A stretch of DNA of 64,000 nucleotides, from assembly GCA_023667095.1 (NCBI GenBank), contig JAMPAT010000001.1, forward strand, positions 105,709-169,708. Reading direction: 5' to 3'. The position numbers and the translations under genes were made by a program. Positions within the stretch are counted from its first letter, which is position 1; the number at the start of each line of letters is the position of its first letter. Below the pieces are notes generated by a model, which was given only the letters and a program-made list of their open reading frames with translations, was not told the DNA's origin and did no database searches. This DNA comes from Bacteroidales bacterium (lineage in GTDB: Bacteria; Bacteroidota; Bacteroidia; Bacteroidales; UBA932). Shown here one piece after another: positions 9,723-19,370 of the stretch.

Positions 9723-10349
9723 TCATTTCAGTACCGCAGGGAAAAGCATGTCCGGCTTATGGAAAAACGGTGAATCATCATCCGTCTCGACATGCGAATA
9801 CCAGTTCACGCTCCCGTCCGGACGGAAATCCGCCCGAAATACACCCATATAGACTGTGTTTCCAGGCTTTAACCCTAATTCATACAGCTCTTTTCTTGAA
9901 ATTTTACCGTAGACATCATATCCTCCGTCCACAAGATGCCCCAAAACCTCCAAAGTCCTGAAATTCCAGGTATAGTCCATCTGTGACGGGTAACGGCATG
10001 AATAGTCCAGGACACGTCCCAAAGGGTCTATTTCAGCACAATAATAGAGTTCCATGCCAGGACCGGGGGAAAGGAAAATCTCAACCCTGTCCTCCGGCTC
10101 CACATCCGCCTCACATGAGAAGCCTTCCGTCAATGTAACCGTAGTGTCCAGGACCTCATAGATGAAATACAGATTCTCCTCATCACAGAATGCCCTGAAC
10201 CTTGTCTCGTCGTCAAGACCGTCCCATGGGGCATGGAGCCCGTCAATCCCGGCAGCATAATCAATTGCAAAGGCCTCACCTGCTACGGATCCGCACGACA
10301 CCATAAATGGCAAAAGTGCCACAGAAGCAACAGCAGTCCTATTTTTCAT
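9723..10349 (-). CDS. CBM9-like / DOMON-type lipoprotein
   Basis: A 208-aa predicted lipoprotein with lipobox LLPFMVSC (Cys19). The mature part is one beta-sandwich of the family 9 carbohydrate-binding-like type: NLYFIYEVLDTTV, then a DRVEIFLSPG motif, a YYCAEIDPLGRVLDY strand pair, and VYGKISRKELYELG followed by NTVYMGVFRADF. In this family the domain either binds sugar ends or acts as an accessory domain; here it stands alone. Its ATG lies inside the end of the preceding DUF4838 gene (11-bp overlap), so translation of the two is probably coupled. Function inferred: glycan binding at the cell surface or in the periplasm. Confidence 0.75.
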   Translation of the reverse strand: MKNRTAVASVALLPFMVSCGSVAGEAFAIDYAAGIDGLHAPWDGLDDETRFRAFCDEENLYFIYEVLDTTVTLTEGFSCEADVEPEDRVEIFLSPGPGMELYYCAEIDPLGRVLDYSCRYPSQMDYTWNFRTLEVLGHLVDGGYDVYGKISRKELYELGLKPGNTVYMGVFRADFRPDGSVNWYSHVETDDDSPFFHKPDMLFPAVLK

Positions 10350-11463
10350 AATCCCTCAACGCTTTTCCATATTCGACAAGAAAGTCAGGGAAACCGAATT
10401 TCCTCACATAGTCAGGCCCGACATAGGCGCAATAGCACATTATGTTGCGGATTCCGAATGATGCGTATGTATCCAGGTCATCCATGAACACAGACATATT
10501 CCACGGGACAGGCTTCAGGTCATCAGGATTCCAGCCGCTGAAAAGCGAGTCATCCATCCAGTACTCAAGCACCTGGGCGGTCTCTGCAGGGAAGACCTTT
10601 AGATGGTCCCTCAGTGATTTAAGATATTTCGCATGTGTCATCCCGTTTTTTCCCTGCACCCATTCCTCGGAAAGAGGATGTGACCAGTCCCTGTAGAAAG
10701 GTGCAAACTCCAGGAATATGTCCTTGTGCGGCTTCACTGACTTTGGCGGATCGACTGTGTTTGCATAGCAAAGATGTGCAAGCATGGCATCCTCGTTAAC
10801 TTCCTTCAGTGCATCCATTATTGCATTCTCGAAAATCAGTGCCTGGTCCGCATCGTTAAGGCCACGGCATTTTTCACAATGGCAGACACCGCCGCCGTCA
10901 TCAAGCCAGAAATAGTACCTGTCATTTGTAGGCTCATACTGCCGAGCCAGCCGTTTGGCATTCTTACGGACCTCAGCCAACGCCCCATCAGAAGACGGGC
11001 AGCCGTTGGCATCCTCTACCCTTACCCCCATTTCATTCATCCTGAAATATTCCGGATGGGTGGGAAACAGGCTCCGCGGAATAAGGAAAGACATCATGTG
11101 CTCCTCAAATTCCAGGTCAATTCCGGCATCCCCGCACCTACGGGCAAACTCCTTGTACGCCGTGCTGCCACGGTCTGCCCCATATATGCTGAAGGCATTG
11201 ATGCCGCTTTCCCTGGCAATCTCCACATAGTCAAGCACGTCAGGGCTGCACACATCACTCCATCCGCAGACAAGCCCGCGCGTCCTGAACCACGTGTCCC
11301 CGTCATTATCCTTATCTCCCGAAGTATCTCCGCTGTCTTCCTTGTCATCAGGGAAAAGATCCTCCCAGCCGCCCATGGCCGAGCCTCCAAGATGCCCGGC
11401 ACATGAACAGCAAAGGAAAAGACATGACATCAGGACAAGAATTCTGTCAATGTTCTTTTTCAT
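10339..11463 (-). CDS. DUF4838 family lipoprotein, copy 1
   Basis: A 374-aa predicted lipoprotein (FLCCSC; the lipid Cys is one of several near residue 20) with an Asp/Gly-rich linker at 35-58. The rest is a DUF4838 core, predicted TIM-barrel-like. It has the hallmark DRYYFWLDDGG, then CHCEKCRGLND, DQALIFENAI, MLAHLCYANT and IFLEFAPFYRDW. The family is related to parts of alpha-glucuronidase-like proteins but has no established reaction known to me. The CHCEKC cluster could bind metal. It lies 4 nt after copy 2 (11468-12514) and overlaps the CBM9-like gene. About half the residues match copy 2 by eye, so a tandem duplication is likely. The WLDDGG site differs from WLYDGG in copy 2. Confidence 0.8.
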   Translation of the reverse strand: MKKNIDRILVLMSCLFLCCSCAGHLGGSAMGGWEDLFPDDKEDSGDTSGDKDNDGDTWFRTRGLVCGWSDVCSPDVLDYVEIARESGINAFSIYGADRGSTAYKEFARRCGDAGIDLEFEEHMMSFLIPRSLFPTHPEYFRMNEMGVRVEDANGCPSSDGALAEVRKNAKRLARQYEPTNDRYYFWLDDGGGVCHCEKCRGLNDADQALIFENAIMDALKEVNEDAMLAHLCYANTVDPPKSVKPHKDIFLEFAPFYRDWSHPLSEEWVQGKNGMTHAKYLKSLRDHLKVFPAETAQVLEYWMDDSLFSGWNPDDLKPVPWNMSVFMDDLDTYASFGIRNIMCYCAYVGPDYVRKFGFPDFLVEYGKALRDYEK

Positions 11464-11467
11464 ATAG

Positions 11468-12514
11468 TCATTTTTGTCTATAGTTCAGCAGTCCGGATCC
11501 GTAATCCTCAACACATGAGATGTCCTTGTATGTCTCCAGATACCAGTCATCGATATAGATGCCATAGCATGTTATGTTCCTTATGCCATATCCGGCATAC
11601 GTCGCAAGGTCATCAAGATACACGTCATTGTACCACTTCAGCTGTACCTGGGGCTTTTTCCACCCGCTTCTCTGTGAGACATCAAGCCAATATTCCAGCA
11701 CCTGCGCAGTCTCTGCAGGGAACACTTTGAGATTATCCTCCAGCATGTCAAGATAGTCACCATGGCTCCAGTACTGGTCTTCACGTATAGCGTCCCTGTC
11801 AGACAGAGGCTTGTCCCATCTACGGTAGAAAGGTGCCCATTCGAGGAAAATGTCCTTCTCCGGCTTGACAACGGAAGGCGCAGGCGTTGTCCTCTCGTAG
11901 GCAAGGTGTGCAAGCATAGCATCAGGGTCGATTTCCTTAAGGGCCTTAAGGATATGGTTCTCAAATATAAGTCCCTGGTCTGAAGGGTTATAGTTGCGGC
12001 ATTTCTCACAATGGCAGATGTCACCGCCATCGTACAGCCATGTGTAATACCTGTGGTTGGTAGGAGTATGTTCTTCCGCAAATTTCCTTACATTGGCCAT
12101 TATGACCTTCAGGCCTTCTTCGCATGACGGACATCCGTTCCCGTCTGGAGACCTGTTGCCGTTCTCGTCAAGACGGAAATATTCCGGGTGTTCGGCAAAA
12201 AGCTCACGAGGCATGAGCCATGTCATTGCATGTTCCTCATATTCAAAGTCAAACCCTTCATCTATACATTTCTGCTTGAAATCAAGATATACCTGCGACC
12301 GGTAATCTATCCCGCAGACACTTATAGTATTGAGCCCTGTGCGGTGCATGATGTCAAGCCAGTCCAGCACCTCCGGGTTTTTCACATCGTCCCAGGCGAG
12401 GACTATGCCCCTCATTTCAAAGAAAGGGGAATCATTTTGTTTTCTGGACCCGCATGAAGCGAGAAGCAGCACTGAAACCGCTGCAATGATAAATTTAATT
12501 CTGTTACTGTACAT
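11468..12514 (-). CDS. DUF4838 family lipoprotein, copy 2
   Basis: A 348-aa lipoprotein (SVLLLASCGS) with the same DUF4838 core as copy 1: MRGIVLAWDDVKNPEVLDW, HRYYTWLYDGG, CHCEKCRNYNP, DQGLIFENHIL, MLAHLAYERT and IFLEWAPFYRRW. It lacks the long acidic linker of copy 1. The start codon ATGTACAG sits inside the last codons of the Calx-beta gene (11-bp overlap), indicating translational coupling. I infer a carbohydrate-active enzyme or binding protein of PUL1, exported and lipid-anchored. If DUF4838 is catalytic, the Asp-to-Tyr difference at the first position of the DDGG motif could separate two specificities or leave one copy as a binding protein. Confidence 0.8.
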   Translation of the reverse strand: MYSNRIKFIIAAVSVLLLASCGSRKQNDSPFFEMRGIVLAWDDVKNPEVLDWLDIMHRTGLNTISVCGIDYRSQVYLDFKQKCIDEGFDFEYEEHAMTWLMPRELFAEHPEYFRLDENGNRSPDGNGCPSCEEGLKVIMANVRKFAEEHTPTNHRYYTWLYDGGDICHCEKCRNYNPSDQGLIFENHILKALKEIDPDAMLAHLAYERTTPAPSVVKPEKDIFLEWAPFYRRWDKPLSDRDAIREDQYWSHGDYLDMLEDNLKVFPAETAQVLEYWLDVSQRSGWKKPQVQLKWYNDVYLDDLATYAGYGIRNITCYGIYIDDWYLETYKDISCVEDYGSGLLNYRQK

Positions 12515-13961
12515 AATCCGGTATTGTTATAGTTGCCATATCTACATGTTCGCGTGTCTTGTCAGCAAGGCTGGTCATATTTCCCTGAGGAAGCAGCCCG
12601 ATGCAGCCCCAGTTGTTGCCCATGTCCATTATCTTCACTGCAAGGCGTACCTTGTTGCCTGTAATCCCGAAGAATTCCCTCGACAGCTGCACCTCGACAC
12701 GTCCTGTCCCGTCCTCATATGTACCTTCACCGAAAATCGCGCTCCCGTCGTATGTCCCGCCAAGGTTTGTCAGGCCAGAGAACACACCGTCACCGTCTGC
12801 CCCGCCATATCTGTACACTCCTCCGTATGAATAGAAATCATTGAACTTCGCACCGGCGACATCATGGAGGGCAAGCTCGATATAGTATTCTATTCCCATG
12901 CTTGTGGCCTCGTATGGAGGGAAGAATGTGTCATTGTCCACAGCCGTCACAACTGCACCTGTCGCAGGGTTACCGTCAGAATCAAGATAGATGTTAAGAG
13001 GAAGCGAATTGTCGGCAAACGGGGTTACAGGCTGCGCAAGATGTGCCCCGTAATTGTTCACCGGGTCATCAAACTCAAAATAAAGGAAAACACGTTTCCC
13101 GTTGGCAGCAAGCCTAAGCGACTTTATCATACCATACAGGACCTGTCCTTCAGGAAGTGTCCACTCAAATACATTGGGGTCATTCCAGTCCCCGAAGTCA
13201 CCGTCAATCACAATGTTTGCCGAGAACGGGTATCTAAGATCTATGGATACTGATGTAACATCCCCCTTGTCAGCATTCTCCACAGAAGATATTCCGATTA
13301 TCGCAGGATACACTCCAGGTTCCAGTCCGTCAGGAATATCAACCGTCACAGTCACCTGCGCTTCAGTCTCGCCTGCAGGCACTGTAACCGTCCTGTCATA
13401 GTTCACAGTGGCCTTGCTTTCCGGCAATGTCCCGAGATTGACAGTAACATCCGCCGGTGCTGCAGCAGTAAGTACAATTTTCACTGTTGCCGTCCTGTCA
13501 CCGGCAAAGACGTTGTCCGCGTAGACATTGACCTTTGGCCTGAACGCATAGTCCAATGCGATATGGACAGTCTTCGTCTCTGCAAGTTCTGCACCCTCTG
13601 CAGAGACCATCTCAATTGCCGCCTGGTAGCTTCCGGATTCAAGTCCAAGGACGTCTGCCTCGACTTCTATCTGCGCAGATGTCTCACCGGCCTTGACAGT
13701 AGCTGTCTTCTGATAGTTTGCCGGTACCCTTGATTTCCCTTCTTCGGGTGCAGCATCCTTCAGTTTCACTGTCACATCCTTGCCGGACACTGTTGAAAGA
13801 CTCAGTACGAGCTGCGCAATATTGTCACTGTTGAAAGTACGGTCAGCAGAAATGCTCACTACCGGAATCCCGGTATCTGTTCCATCCCCTTCTTGAGGTT
13901 CTTTCTGGCAAGACACAGCAATCATTGCAAATGTCCCCAAAAGCATAATTAATCTTTTCAT
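12504..13961 (-). CDS. Surface lipoprotein: two Calx-beta-like domains plus CBM9/DOMON-like domain
   Basis: A 485-aa lipoprotein (lipobox AVSC, Cys18) in the SusE/SusF position directly after susD. Residues of about 33-135 and 137-245 are two similar Ig-like repeats, both with a TVKAGETSAQIEV / TVPAGETEAQVTV strand typical of Calx-beta modules. The C-terminal half (about 250-485) opens with IVIDGDFGDWND, the usual start of a CBM9-like/DOMON domain, and continues with RVFLYFEFDD and NIYLDSDGNPATG. This layout fits a surface glycan-binding protein that holds its binding module away from the membrane. The second repeat ends in a short SIDLRYPF linker. Its stop codon overlaps the start of the next gene. 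Confidence 0.8.
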   Translation of the reverse strand: MKRLIMLLGTFAMIAVSCQKEPQEGDGTDTGIPVVSISADRTFNSDNIAQLVLSLSTVSGKDVTVKLKDAAPEEGKSRVPANYQKTATVKAGETSAQIEVEADVLGLESGSYQAAIEMVSAEGAELAETKTVHIALDYAFRPKVNVYADNVFAGDRTATVKIVLTAAAPADVTVNLGTLPESKATVNYDRTVTVPAGETEAQVTVTVDIPDGLEPGVYPAIIGISSVENADKGDVTSVSIDLRYPFSANIVIDGDFGDWNDPNVFEWTLPEGQVLYGMIKSLRLAANGKRVFLYFEFDDPVNNYGAHLAQPVTPFADNSLPLNIYLDSDGNPATGAVVTAVDNDTFFPPYEATSMGIEYYIELALHDVAGAKFNDFYSYGGVYRYGGADGDGVFSGLTNLGGTYDGSAIFGEGTYEDGTGRVEVQLSREFFGITGNKVRLAVKIMDMGNNWGCIGLLPQGNMTSLADKTREHVDMATITIPDYVQ

Positions 13962-13991
13962 CTTGATTGTATTGGTTAATAGTATTATTTT

Positions 13992-15686
13992 TTACCACCC
14001 CGGATTCTGTTCCAATGCCCTGTTTTTGTCAATCTCGGACTGAGGAATCGGGAACAGGTAATGCTTTTCCGGGTTGAAGACCCTGTTCTGAAAGACAGGA
14101 TAAGTTATTTTCCCGTCTGCATCCACAGTCACCCTGTGCACAGCCCCGTTGTCAACCTCCTCTGCAATCATCCACCTGCGGACATCCCAGAACCTGTGGT
14201 TCTCGAATGCAAGCTCGATTCGCCTTTCATGGCGGATCCATTCACGCATGGCATCCTTGTCGAGCCCGGAAGGAAGGTTCGGCTGTCCGGCACGTCCTCG
14301 TATCCTGTGCACAAGGGCATATACCCGGGCGGTCGGTCCCTCAACCTCATTCAGGGCCTCCGCATAGTTAAGGATAAGTTCACCTGTACGCATTATCGCA
14401 AAACGCCTGTAGGTCCAGCTTGCATGTGTCACAAGGTTATGGTTCTGGTCAAGGTACTTGTTGTTGAAATAGTTGGTCCTCAATATTGAGCCTATGTTTA
14501 TATTGTCCTTGCCTGTCGCTGATATGTCAATCTTGCGTCCCTGCAGTTCCGCCCCGTGATAGAGGATGCACGAATAGAACCTGTCGTCACGGCCGTCCCA
14601 CGGATGCTCCGGATCATATCCCGAGGAAAGGTCCACTATCTGGGTGTTGTCGGGATTATATCCGAGCACAGGCACTTTTCCGGTCGCCTTCATCTCAAAG
14701 TCATCCACAAGTTCCTGGAGAGGGCCGTCCACATTATAGGCATTGTAGCCGAGCGGCATGGCATAGACATCCCACCAATAGCATTCATAATGCTCCGAAT
14801 TCTTGGTCCATATCACCTCTGGCTCGATTCCCTCCCTATTGAAGAGGTCACTGTATTTCAGGGAAAGTATATGTCCGTTCTCCTCAGCCATGTTCAATGC
14901 AATCCTTGCAGCCTCGGCGGCATCCTCCCAGCGTTCCGCATCATCATCCCTGTTCCAGTAAGGGCTTGCCCAGTAGAGTCTGGCCTGCGATTTTACGATT
15001 GCAGCCACAAGCGATGTGAAACGGCCGAAATTTGAGGCATCATGCTTTGCAGGAAGAAGGCGGGCAGCCTCATCCATGTCACTTATAACCTGTTTTAAGG
15101 TTTCCCCGGCAGAAGCTCGCCTGATTCCTTCAAGGGACTCGACATTTCCCGGTTCGAGCACAGATGTAATGATGGGAACCCCTCCCCACTGTTTGAACAG
15201 CAGGAAATAGAAATATCCCCTCAGGCCGTATGCCTCCCCGAGAAGCCTTTGTCTTCGGTTGCTGCCTCCTCCTGTGCTGAGGTCTTCCGGAATCCGGTCA
15301 TAGTTCCTTATGAACATATTGCATCTCCTGATGCATCCATAGTAGTCAGACCAGTTCCTCTCCATAGGCATCTGCACAGGATTCCAGCTGCCCAGATTGA
15401 TGTCAAACGGTGAAGCAGGATAGCCGGAAGACTGCTGGAATCCTCCTTCATCGGTAGCATCCCCAAGTTTATAGCGTCCTGTAAGGTCCTCTGTATTATA
15501 CTGGAAATCCGGAAGATAGATATAGGCATTGTCCAGATAGCGTTCCGCTGTCTCTATCTTGGAAAAAATCTCCTCTTCAGTCATATTGTCTCCCGGTGCC
15601 CTTTCAAGAAAGTCTCCGCATGAGACAGGCATCAATGCTGCAACAGCCATGGCCATCATGGCAGGCAGACGTTTTATCATATCCAT
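13992..15686 (-). CDS. susD-like: SusD-like glycan-binding lipoprotein of PUL1
   Basis: A 564-aa RagB/SusD protein. The frame opens at a TTG at 15692; the ATGs at 15686 and 15680 are better starts and I use 15686. Lipobox MPVSCGDFLE, the EEIFSKIETAERYLDNAY helix after it, TPR-like helices in the first half, the late WTYRRFAIMRTGELILNYAEALNE segment, and the standard ending LFPIPQSEIDKNRAL..NPGW are all present. Its role is to sit as a lid on the SusC barrel and capture oligosaccharide at the cell surface. It is 154 bp downstream of susC, an unusually wide gap containing a small imperfect hairpin at about 15743-15762. If susC is phase-OFF, polar effects could also lower this gene. Confidence 0.93.
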   Translation of the reverse strand: MDMIKRLPAMMAMAVAALMPVSCGDFLERAPGDNMTEEEIFSKIETAERYLDNAYIYLPDFQYNTEDLTGRYKLGDATDEGGFQQSSGYPASPFDINLGSWNPVQMPMERNWSDYYGCIRRCNMFIRNYDRIPEDLSTGGGSNRRQRLLGEAYGLRGYFYFLLFKQWGGVPIITSVLEPGNVESLEGIRRASAGETLKQVISDMDEAARLLPAKHDASNFGRFTSLVAAIVKSQARLYWASPYWNRDDDAERWEDAAEAARIALNMAEENGHILSLKYSDLFNREGIEPEVIWTKNSEHYECYWWDVYAMPLGYNAYNVDGPLQELVDDFEMKATGKVPVLGYNPDNTQIVDLSSGYDPEHPWDGRDDRFYSCILYHGAELQGRKIDISATGKDNINIGSILRTNYFNNKYLDQNHNLVTHASWTYRRFAIMRTGELILNYAEALNEVEGPTARVYALVHRIRGRAGQPNLPSGLDKDAMREWIRHERRIELAFENHRFWDVRRWMIAEEVDNGAVHRVTVDADGKITYPVFQNRVFNPEKHYLFPIPQSEIDKNRALEQNPGW

Positions 15687-15840
15687 AGTCAAAGTTTCTA
15701 AATAATAATATGTTACTTAAGTTTCGCAAGTATCAGGTTTTATTGATAACCGTGCATTTATGCGGTTTGCAAAACTTTTCCCACCGCACAGGTTCTGTAC
15801 ACATCAATCATGTCTTTCGCCAATGCAAAAGTTGAATATG

Positions 15841-18800
15841 TTACAGTTCGAAGCGCAGCCCTATATTGAAGACACGCTGCAGCGGATAAGGCAAAGTGCC
15901 GGAACCGGCAGATTCGGGGTCACGGTCCTTAAGCCACATGGTATCCCATACCGCAACATTCTGTGCATTGAGATAGATACGCGCTGTTGAAACCCTTATC
16001 TTCTTGAGCATCCCCGACGGGAAATTGTATCCAAGTTCAATGTTCCGGAGCTTGATGTAGTCCGTCTTCATAAGGTTCTGGTCGGACGTGACATTGTTGT
16101 TCGCCGTCGTGTGTGCAACAGGAAGAAGCGTGTCCATGTTGCCCTTTGTCCATCTGTTGAGGTTTATGACGCTGCTCGGATAGGCAAACAACCTTGCAGA
16201 ACCGCCAAGTGCACCGCTGAACATCATGCTGAAATCAATTCCTCTCCAGTTTATGCCTATTGACAGTCCCCCTGTCAATGTAGGTACGGAGAAGCATTTT
16301 ATCGGCACCCTGTCGGAAGGGTCAATCACTCCGTCACCGTTTTTGTCATAATATTTGATGTCACCCGGGATTACAGGCCCGAAATTCTGAACAGGACTGT
16401 TCTCTATGTCGGCCTCATCCTTGAAATATCCTATTGCATGATAGCCGAGGTCATATCCTATCTCATATCCGCGAAGGTCCTGGTACCCGTATTCCGGGGC
16501 CGGCTGGTCATTTTCAAGCACCTTGTTCCTTGCCCACGTCATCTGGAGGTTTGTGAAGAAAGAGAAGTCACGTCCAAACGACTTGAATACCCTTATCTCT
16601 CCCTCGACTCCCTGGTTGAGTACCTTTCCTGAATTTCTCGGTGCAATATTCTGGATTCCGACATAGTCAGGGACGCTTCCGGCGGCCGTAAGGATATTGT
16701 CACGCCTCTCGTGGAAATAGTCCACTGTAAAATTGAGGACATTGTTGTCAAACAGCGACAGGTCCAGCCCGACATTGCCTTTCCTGGCCTTCTCCCATGT
16801 GACGTATGTATTTCCGACCCTTATCTCATTATGTCCGCCGGCGGCGAGGGTTCCTCCATTGGTCGTACCGAAATAATATCCGTTCGGGAATATTGACCCG
16901 AGACCTCCCCCAGGGCCGAACTCAGTCACATAAAGGAACCTGTCGCCTCCTATCCGGTCATTTCCTACAGTCCCGTATGAACCACGCAGCTTCAGGATCT
17001 TGATCCATGAAGGCATCTTCATCCAAGGCTCATCACTGAGCACCCATCCGGCAGAAAACGAGGGGAATACACCATAGCGTCTCCCTTTCGGGAAATTCTC
17101 GGAGCCATTATACCCGACATTCAGTTCCAGGAAATACCGCTGGGCATAGCTGTATGCGGCACGTGCACTCAGGCCCTGGTATGCATACATATATTCTGAA
17201 CTCTGGATATCCTTCAATGTCCTGTTGCCGAGAATCTGGGCATTGACCTGATGCTTTCCGAAAGAGCGGTCGTAGTTAAGGCGCACATCATAATATGTAT
17301 AGCGTTCAACGTAGGAGGCAGTGCTTGCGGCCAGGCGCCCTTCCGTCGAATAGTCCTGATATACAGGATTTCCCTGTGCGTCAGGTCCACGGTACCAGAA
17401 CTGCTCGAATGTCTGCCTCCATACCCTGTTCATGCTGTTGGTGTTCTCAAAGCTGAAATACGCCTGTATGCTCAGCCCTTCCGTTATGAAATCGAGGGCA
17501 TGGCGTGCAGAGATTGTCCCGTACATCACATTTGATGTATTGCGATAATATCCGCTCTGTGTAATGACGCCATACGGGTTGTTCTGGTATGGAATCTCCA
17601 GCGCACTTCCAGCTGCAAGCGTCCCGTCCGGATTCCATATTGCCTGGGAGCCAGGCAGCCTTGTCGTGATTATCGAGAAGACATGCGGAAAACTCTCGCT
17701 CGGCCCGATCCTTGTCTCCAGCCTGCCGGCAAGGTCTATACGGATATTGAGCATCTTTGTAGCCTGGAAATCAAGGTTCGACCGGAAATTATAGCGTTCA
17801 TACTTTGACTTCACGCCATAGTTTGCCTCAAACACATCATTATGGTTGAGCAATGTACCCTGGTTGATATAGCTTCCCGAGACAAAATAGTTTACACGGT
17901 TATCCTTTCCTGCTGATCCGGAAATATTGACATTGTACTGCTGCTGCCATGAACAGTCTTTCAGCACGACATCAAACCAGTCGGTATTAGGATATTGATA
18001 CGGATCTGACCCGTCCTTTATAATCTGCAGTATCTCATCGGTATAGCGGAGCGGCTGTCCATCATTGAAATCCACAGCACGGTTATACATCGCCTGCTCA
18101 TACGAGCTCATGGTCTCAGGAAGCCTTATGGGCTGCTGCATGGCCTCCTGTATTGTAAATGAAATCTTAGGCCTTCCGTTCCCCCCTCCACGCCTTGTCG
18201 TGACAACAACAACACCGTTCGCACCCTGGATTCCATAGAGTGATGACGATGAGGCATCCTTAAGTATTGTTATGGACTCTATCTCATTGGCATCCAGCAT
18301 GTCAAAGTCTGCCTTGTCACGCGGAAGGCCGTCAATTACCACTAGAGGGGCACTTGAACCGTATGTACCGAGTCCACGGACATACAGCGCAGAGGCATCT
18401 GCTCCAGGCTCTCCTGAGGACTGCACTGTAATAAGGCCAGGAAGCTTGCCTGCAAGCGCATTTGAAATGTTGGCCACCGGACTCTGCACAAGGTCCTTCG
18501 TCTGTATTGTCGAAATGGCACCGGTGACAGAACGCCTTGTCTGACGGTTGTTCATCCCGACCACCACAACCTCGTCAAGATATTCTTCCGATTCGGAAAG
18601 GACAATCTCGTACCACTCCCTTGAATCAGCCTTCAGCACAAAATCACTGTAGCCGATACATGATATGACCAGTTCCGCCCCAGATGGGACTGTGATGGAG
18701 AATGTTCCGTCAAGGTCTGTAATTGCTCCTTTTGAAGTTCCGGACTGAATGACCGATGCACCGATGACTGGCTCCCCTCCGGTATCCCTTATGATACCTT

Positions 18801-18913
18801 TCACTGTCCTCTCCGCCTGGCCAGTCCTTAATTCAGAGGCATTTAGCGATACCCCCCCCAGCCACGGCGACAAGAGAGAACACGAAGATGCCGATTAAGC
18901 AGATTTTTCTCAT
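15841..18913 (-). CDS. susC-like: SusC-like TonB-dependent receptor of PUL1, frame broken at a G8 tract (phase-variable?)
   Basis: The receptor frame 15841-18873 encodes about 1010 aa: a carboxypeptidase-D-like domain (TVKGIIRDTGGEPVIGASV), the SusC signature SSLYGIQGANGVVVVTTRRG, a plug and a beta-barrel ending in GLRFEL. It has no ATG or signal peptide of its own. The only good start is the ATG at 18911-18913, which encodes MRKICLIGIFVFSLVAVA, but in another frame. The two frames meet at eight G residues (+ strand C8, 18852-18859). As read, translation from 18913 stops after about 26 codons. With seven G the frames fuse into a normal 1023-aa receptor with signal peptide. I therefore annotate one gene, OFF in this sequence. 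A homopolymer assembly error is the main alternative. Confidence 0.9.
18852..18859 (-). repeat. Mononucleotide G8 tract in the PUL1 susC leader
   Basis: Eight consecutive C on the + strand, i.e. G8 in the sense of susC. It comes directly after codon 18 of the signal peptide, next to the expected cleavage site. Elsewhere in the window the longest G or C runs I found are six, apart from the equivalent tract in the second susC gene. G runs of this length are the classic substrate of slipped-strand mispairing. Confidence 0.85.
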
Positions 18914-19370
18914 TGTCAAATTATTAATGGTTATTAGCTATAATCCGGTCAGGACATTAGATTGCCGCCACCGTACTGCCAAAACAGGCTTTATGCAGGC
19001 TCTGTTCAGGCTTCCTGCCGCTTTCAGCTGCCTACGTGCGGCTTCTGTTCCTTCTTCCGGAATATTTTCTGTAAATTAAACCATTTATTTTTATATCGGA
19101 TTATTAAACCATAGCTTTTATTTATCATTTTATCTCCTTTCAGATATAATTTTCTGCCAATTAGCCAATTGCCATGTATTGCCCTCCACAACCAATAAGA
19201 AATAATTTTATAAATTATTTAATTATTTACGCCATAATTAATAAAATTCACTCACAAATATAGCCGGCTGTCCGCTGCAAGGCCTTATATAGCTTCAATT
19301 ATGGATTGCAATATTCAGGTCTACATAATTCTCCATCTGGCATATTCTTCAGGTATCCCCCCACCAGTGG
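18914..19370 (-). promoter_or_regulatory. AT-rich leader and promoter region of PUL1 susC
   Basis: No gene is supported here. On the - strand TATATTTG at 19262-19255 matches the -7 consensus TAnnTTTG; a weak CTTG lies about 15 nt further up instead of a proper -33 TTTG. If used, transcription would begin near 19249 and the susC leader would be about 335 nt. 19080-19260 is strongly AT-rich. A weak -33 box fits an activator-dependent promoter, as expected for HTCS control, and the HTCS operator would then lie between about 19280 and the start of the repeat array. Confidence 0.35.

Noticed and set aside
9152..9961. 269-codon + strand open frame opposite the DUF5107 and CBM9-like genes
   Set aside because: A shadow of two well-supported - strand genes; Cys/His/Pro-rich nonsense composition with no domain.
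15841..18873. PUL1 susC starting at the in-frame TTG at 18873
   Set aside because: That start gives no signal peptide, whereas an outer-membrane receptor needs one. A perfect signal peptide lies just upstream, offset only by the G8 tract.
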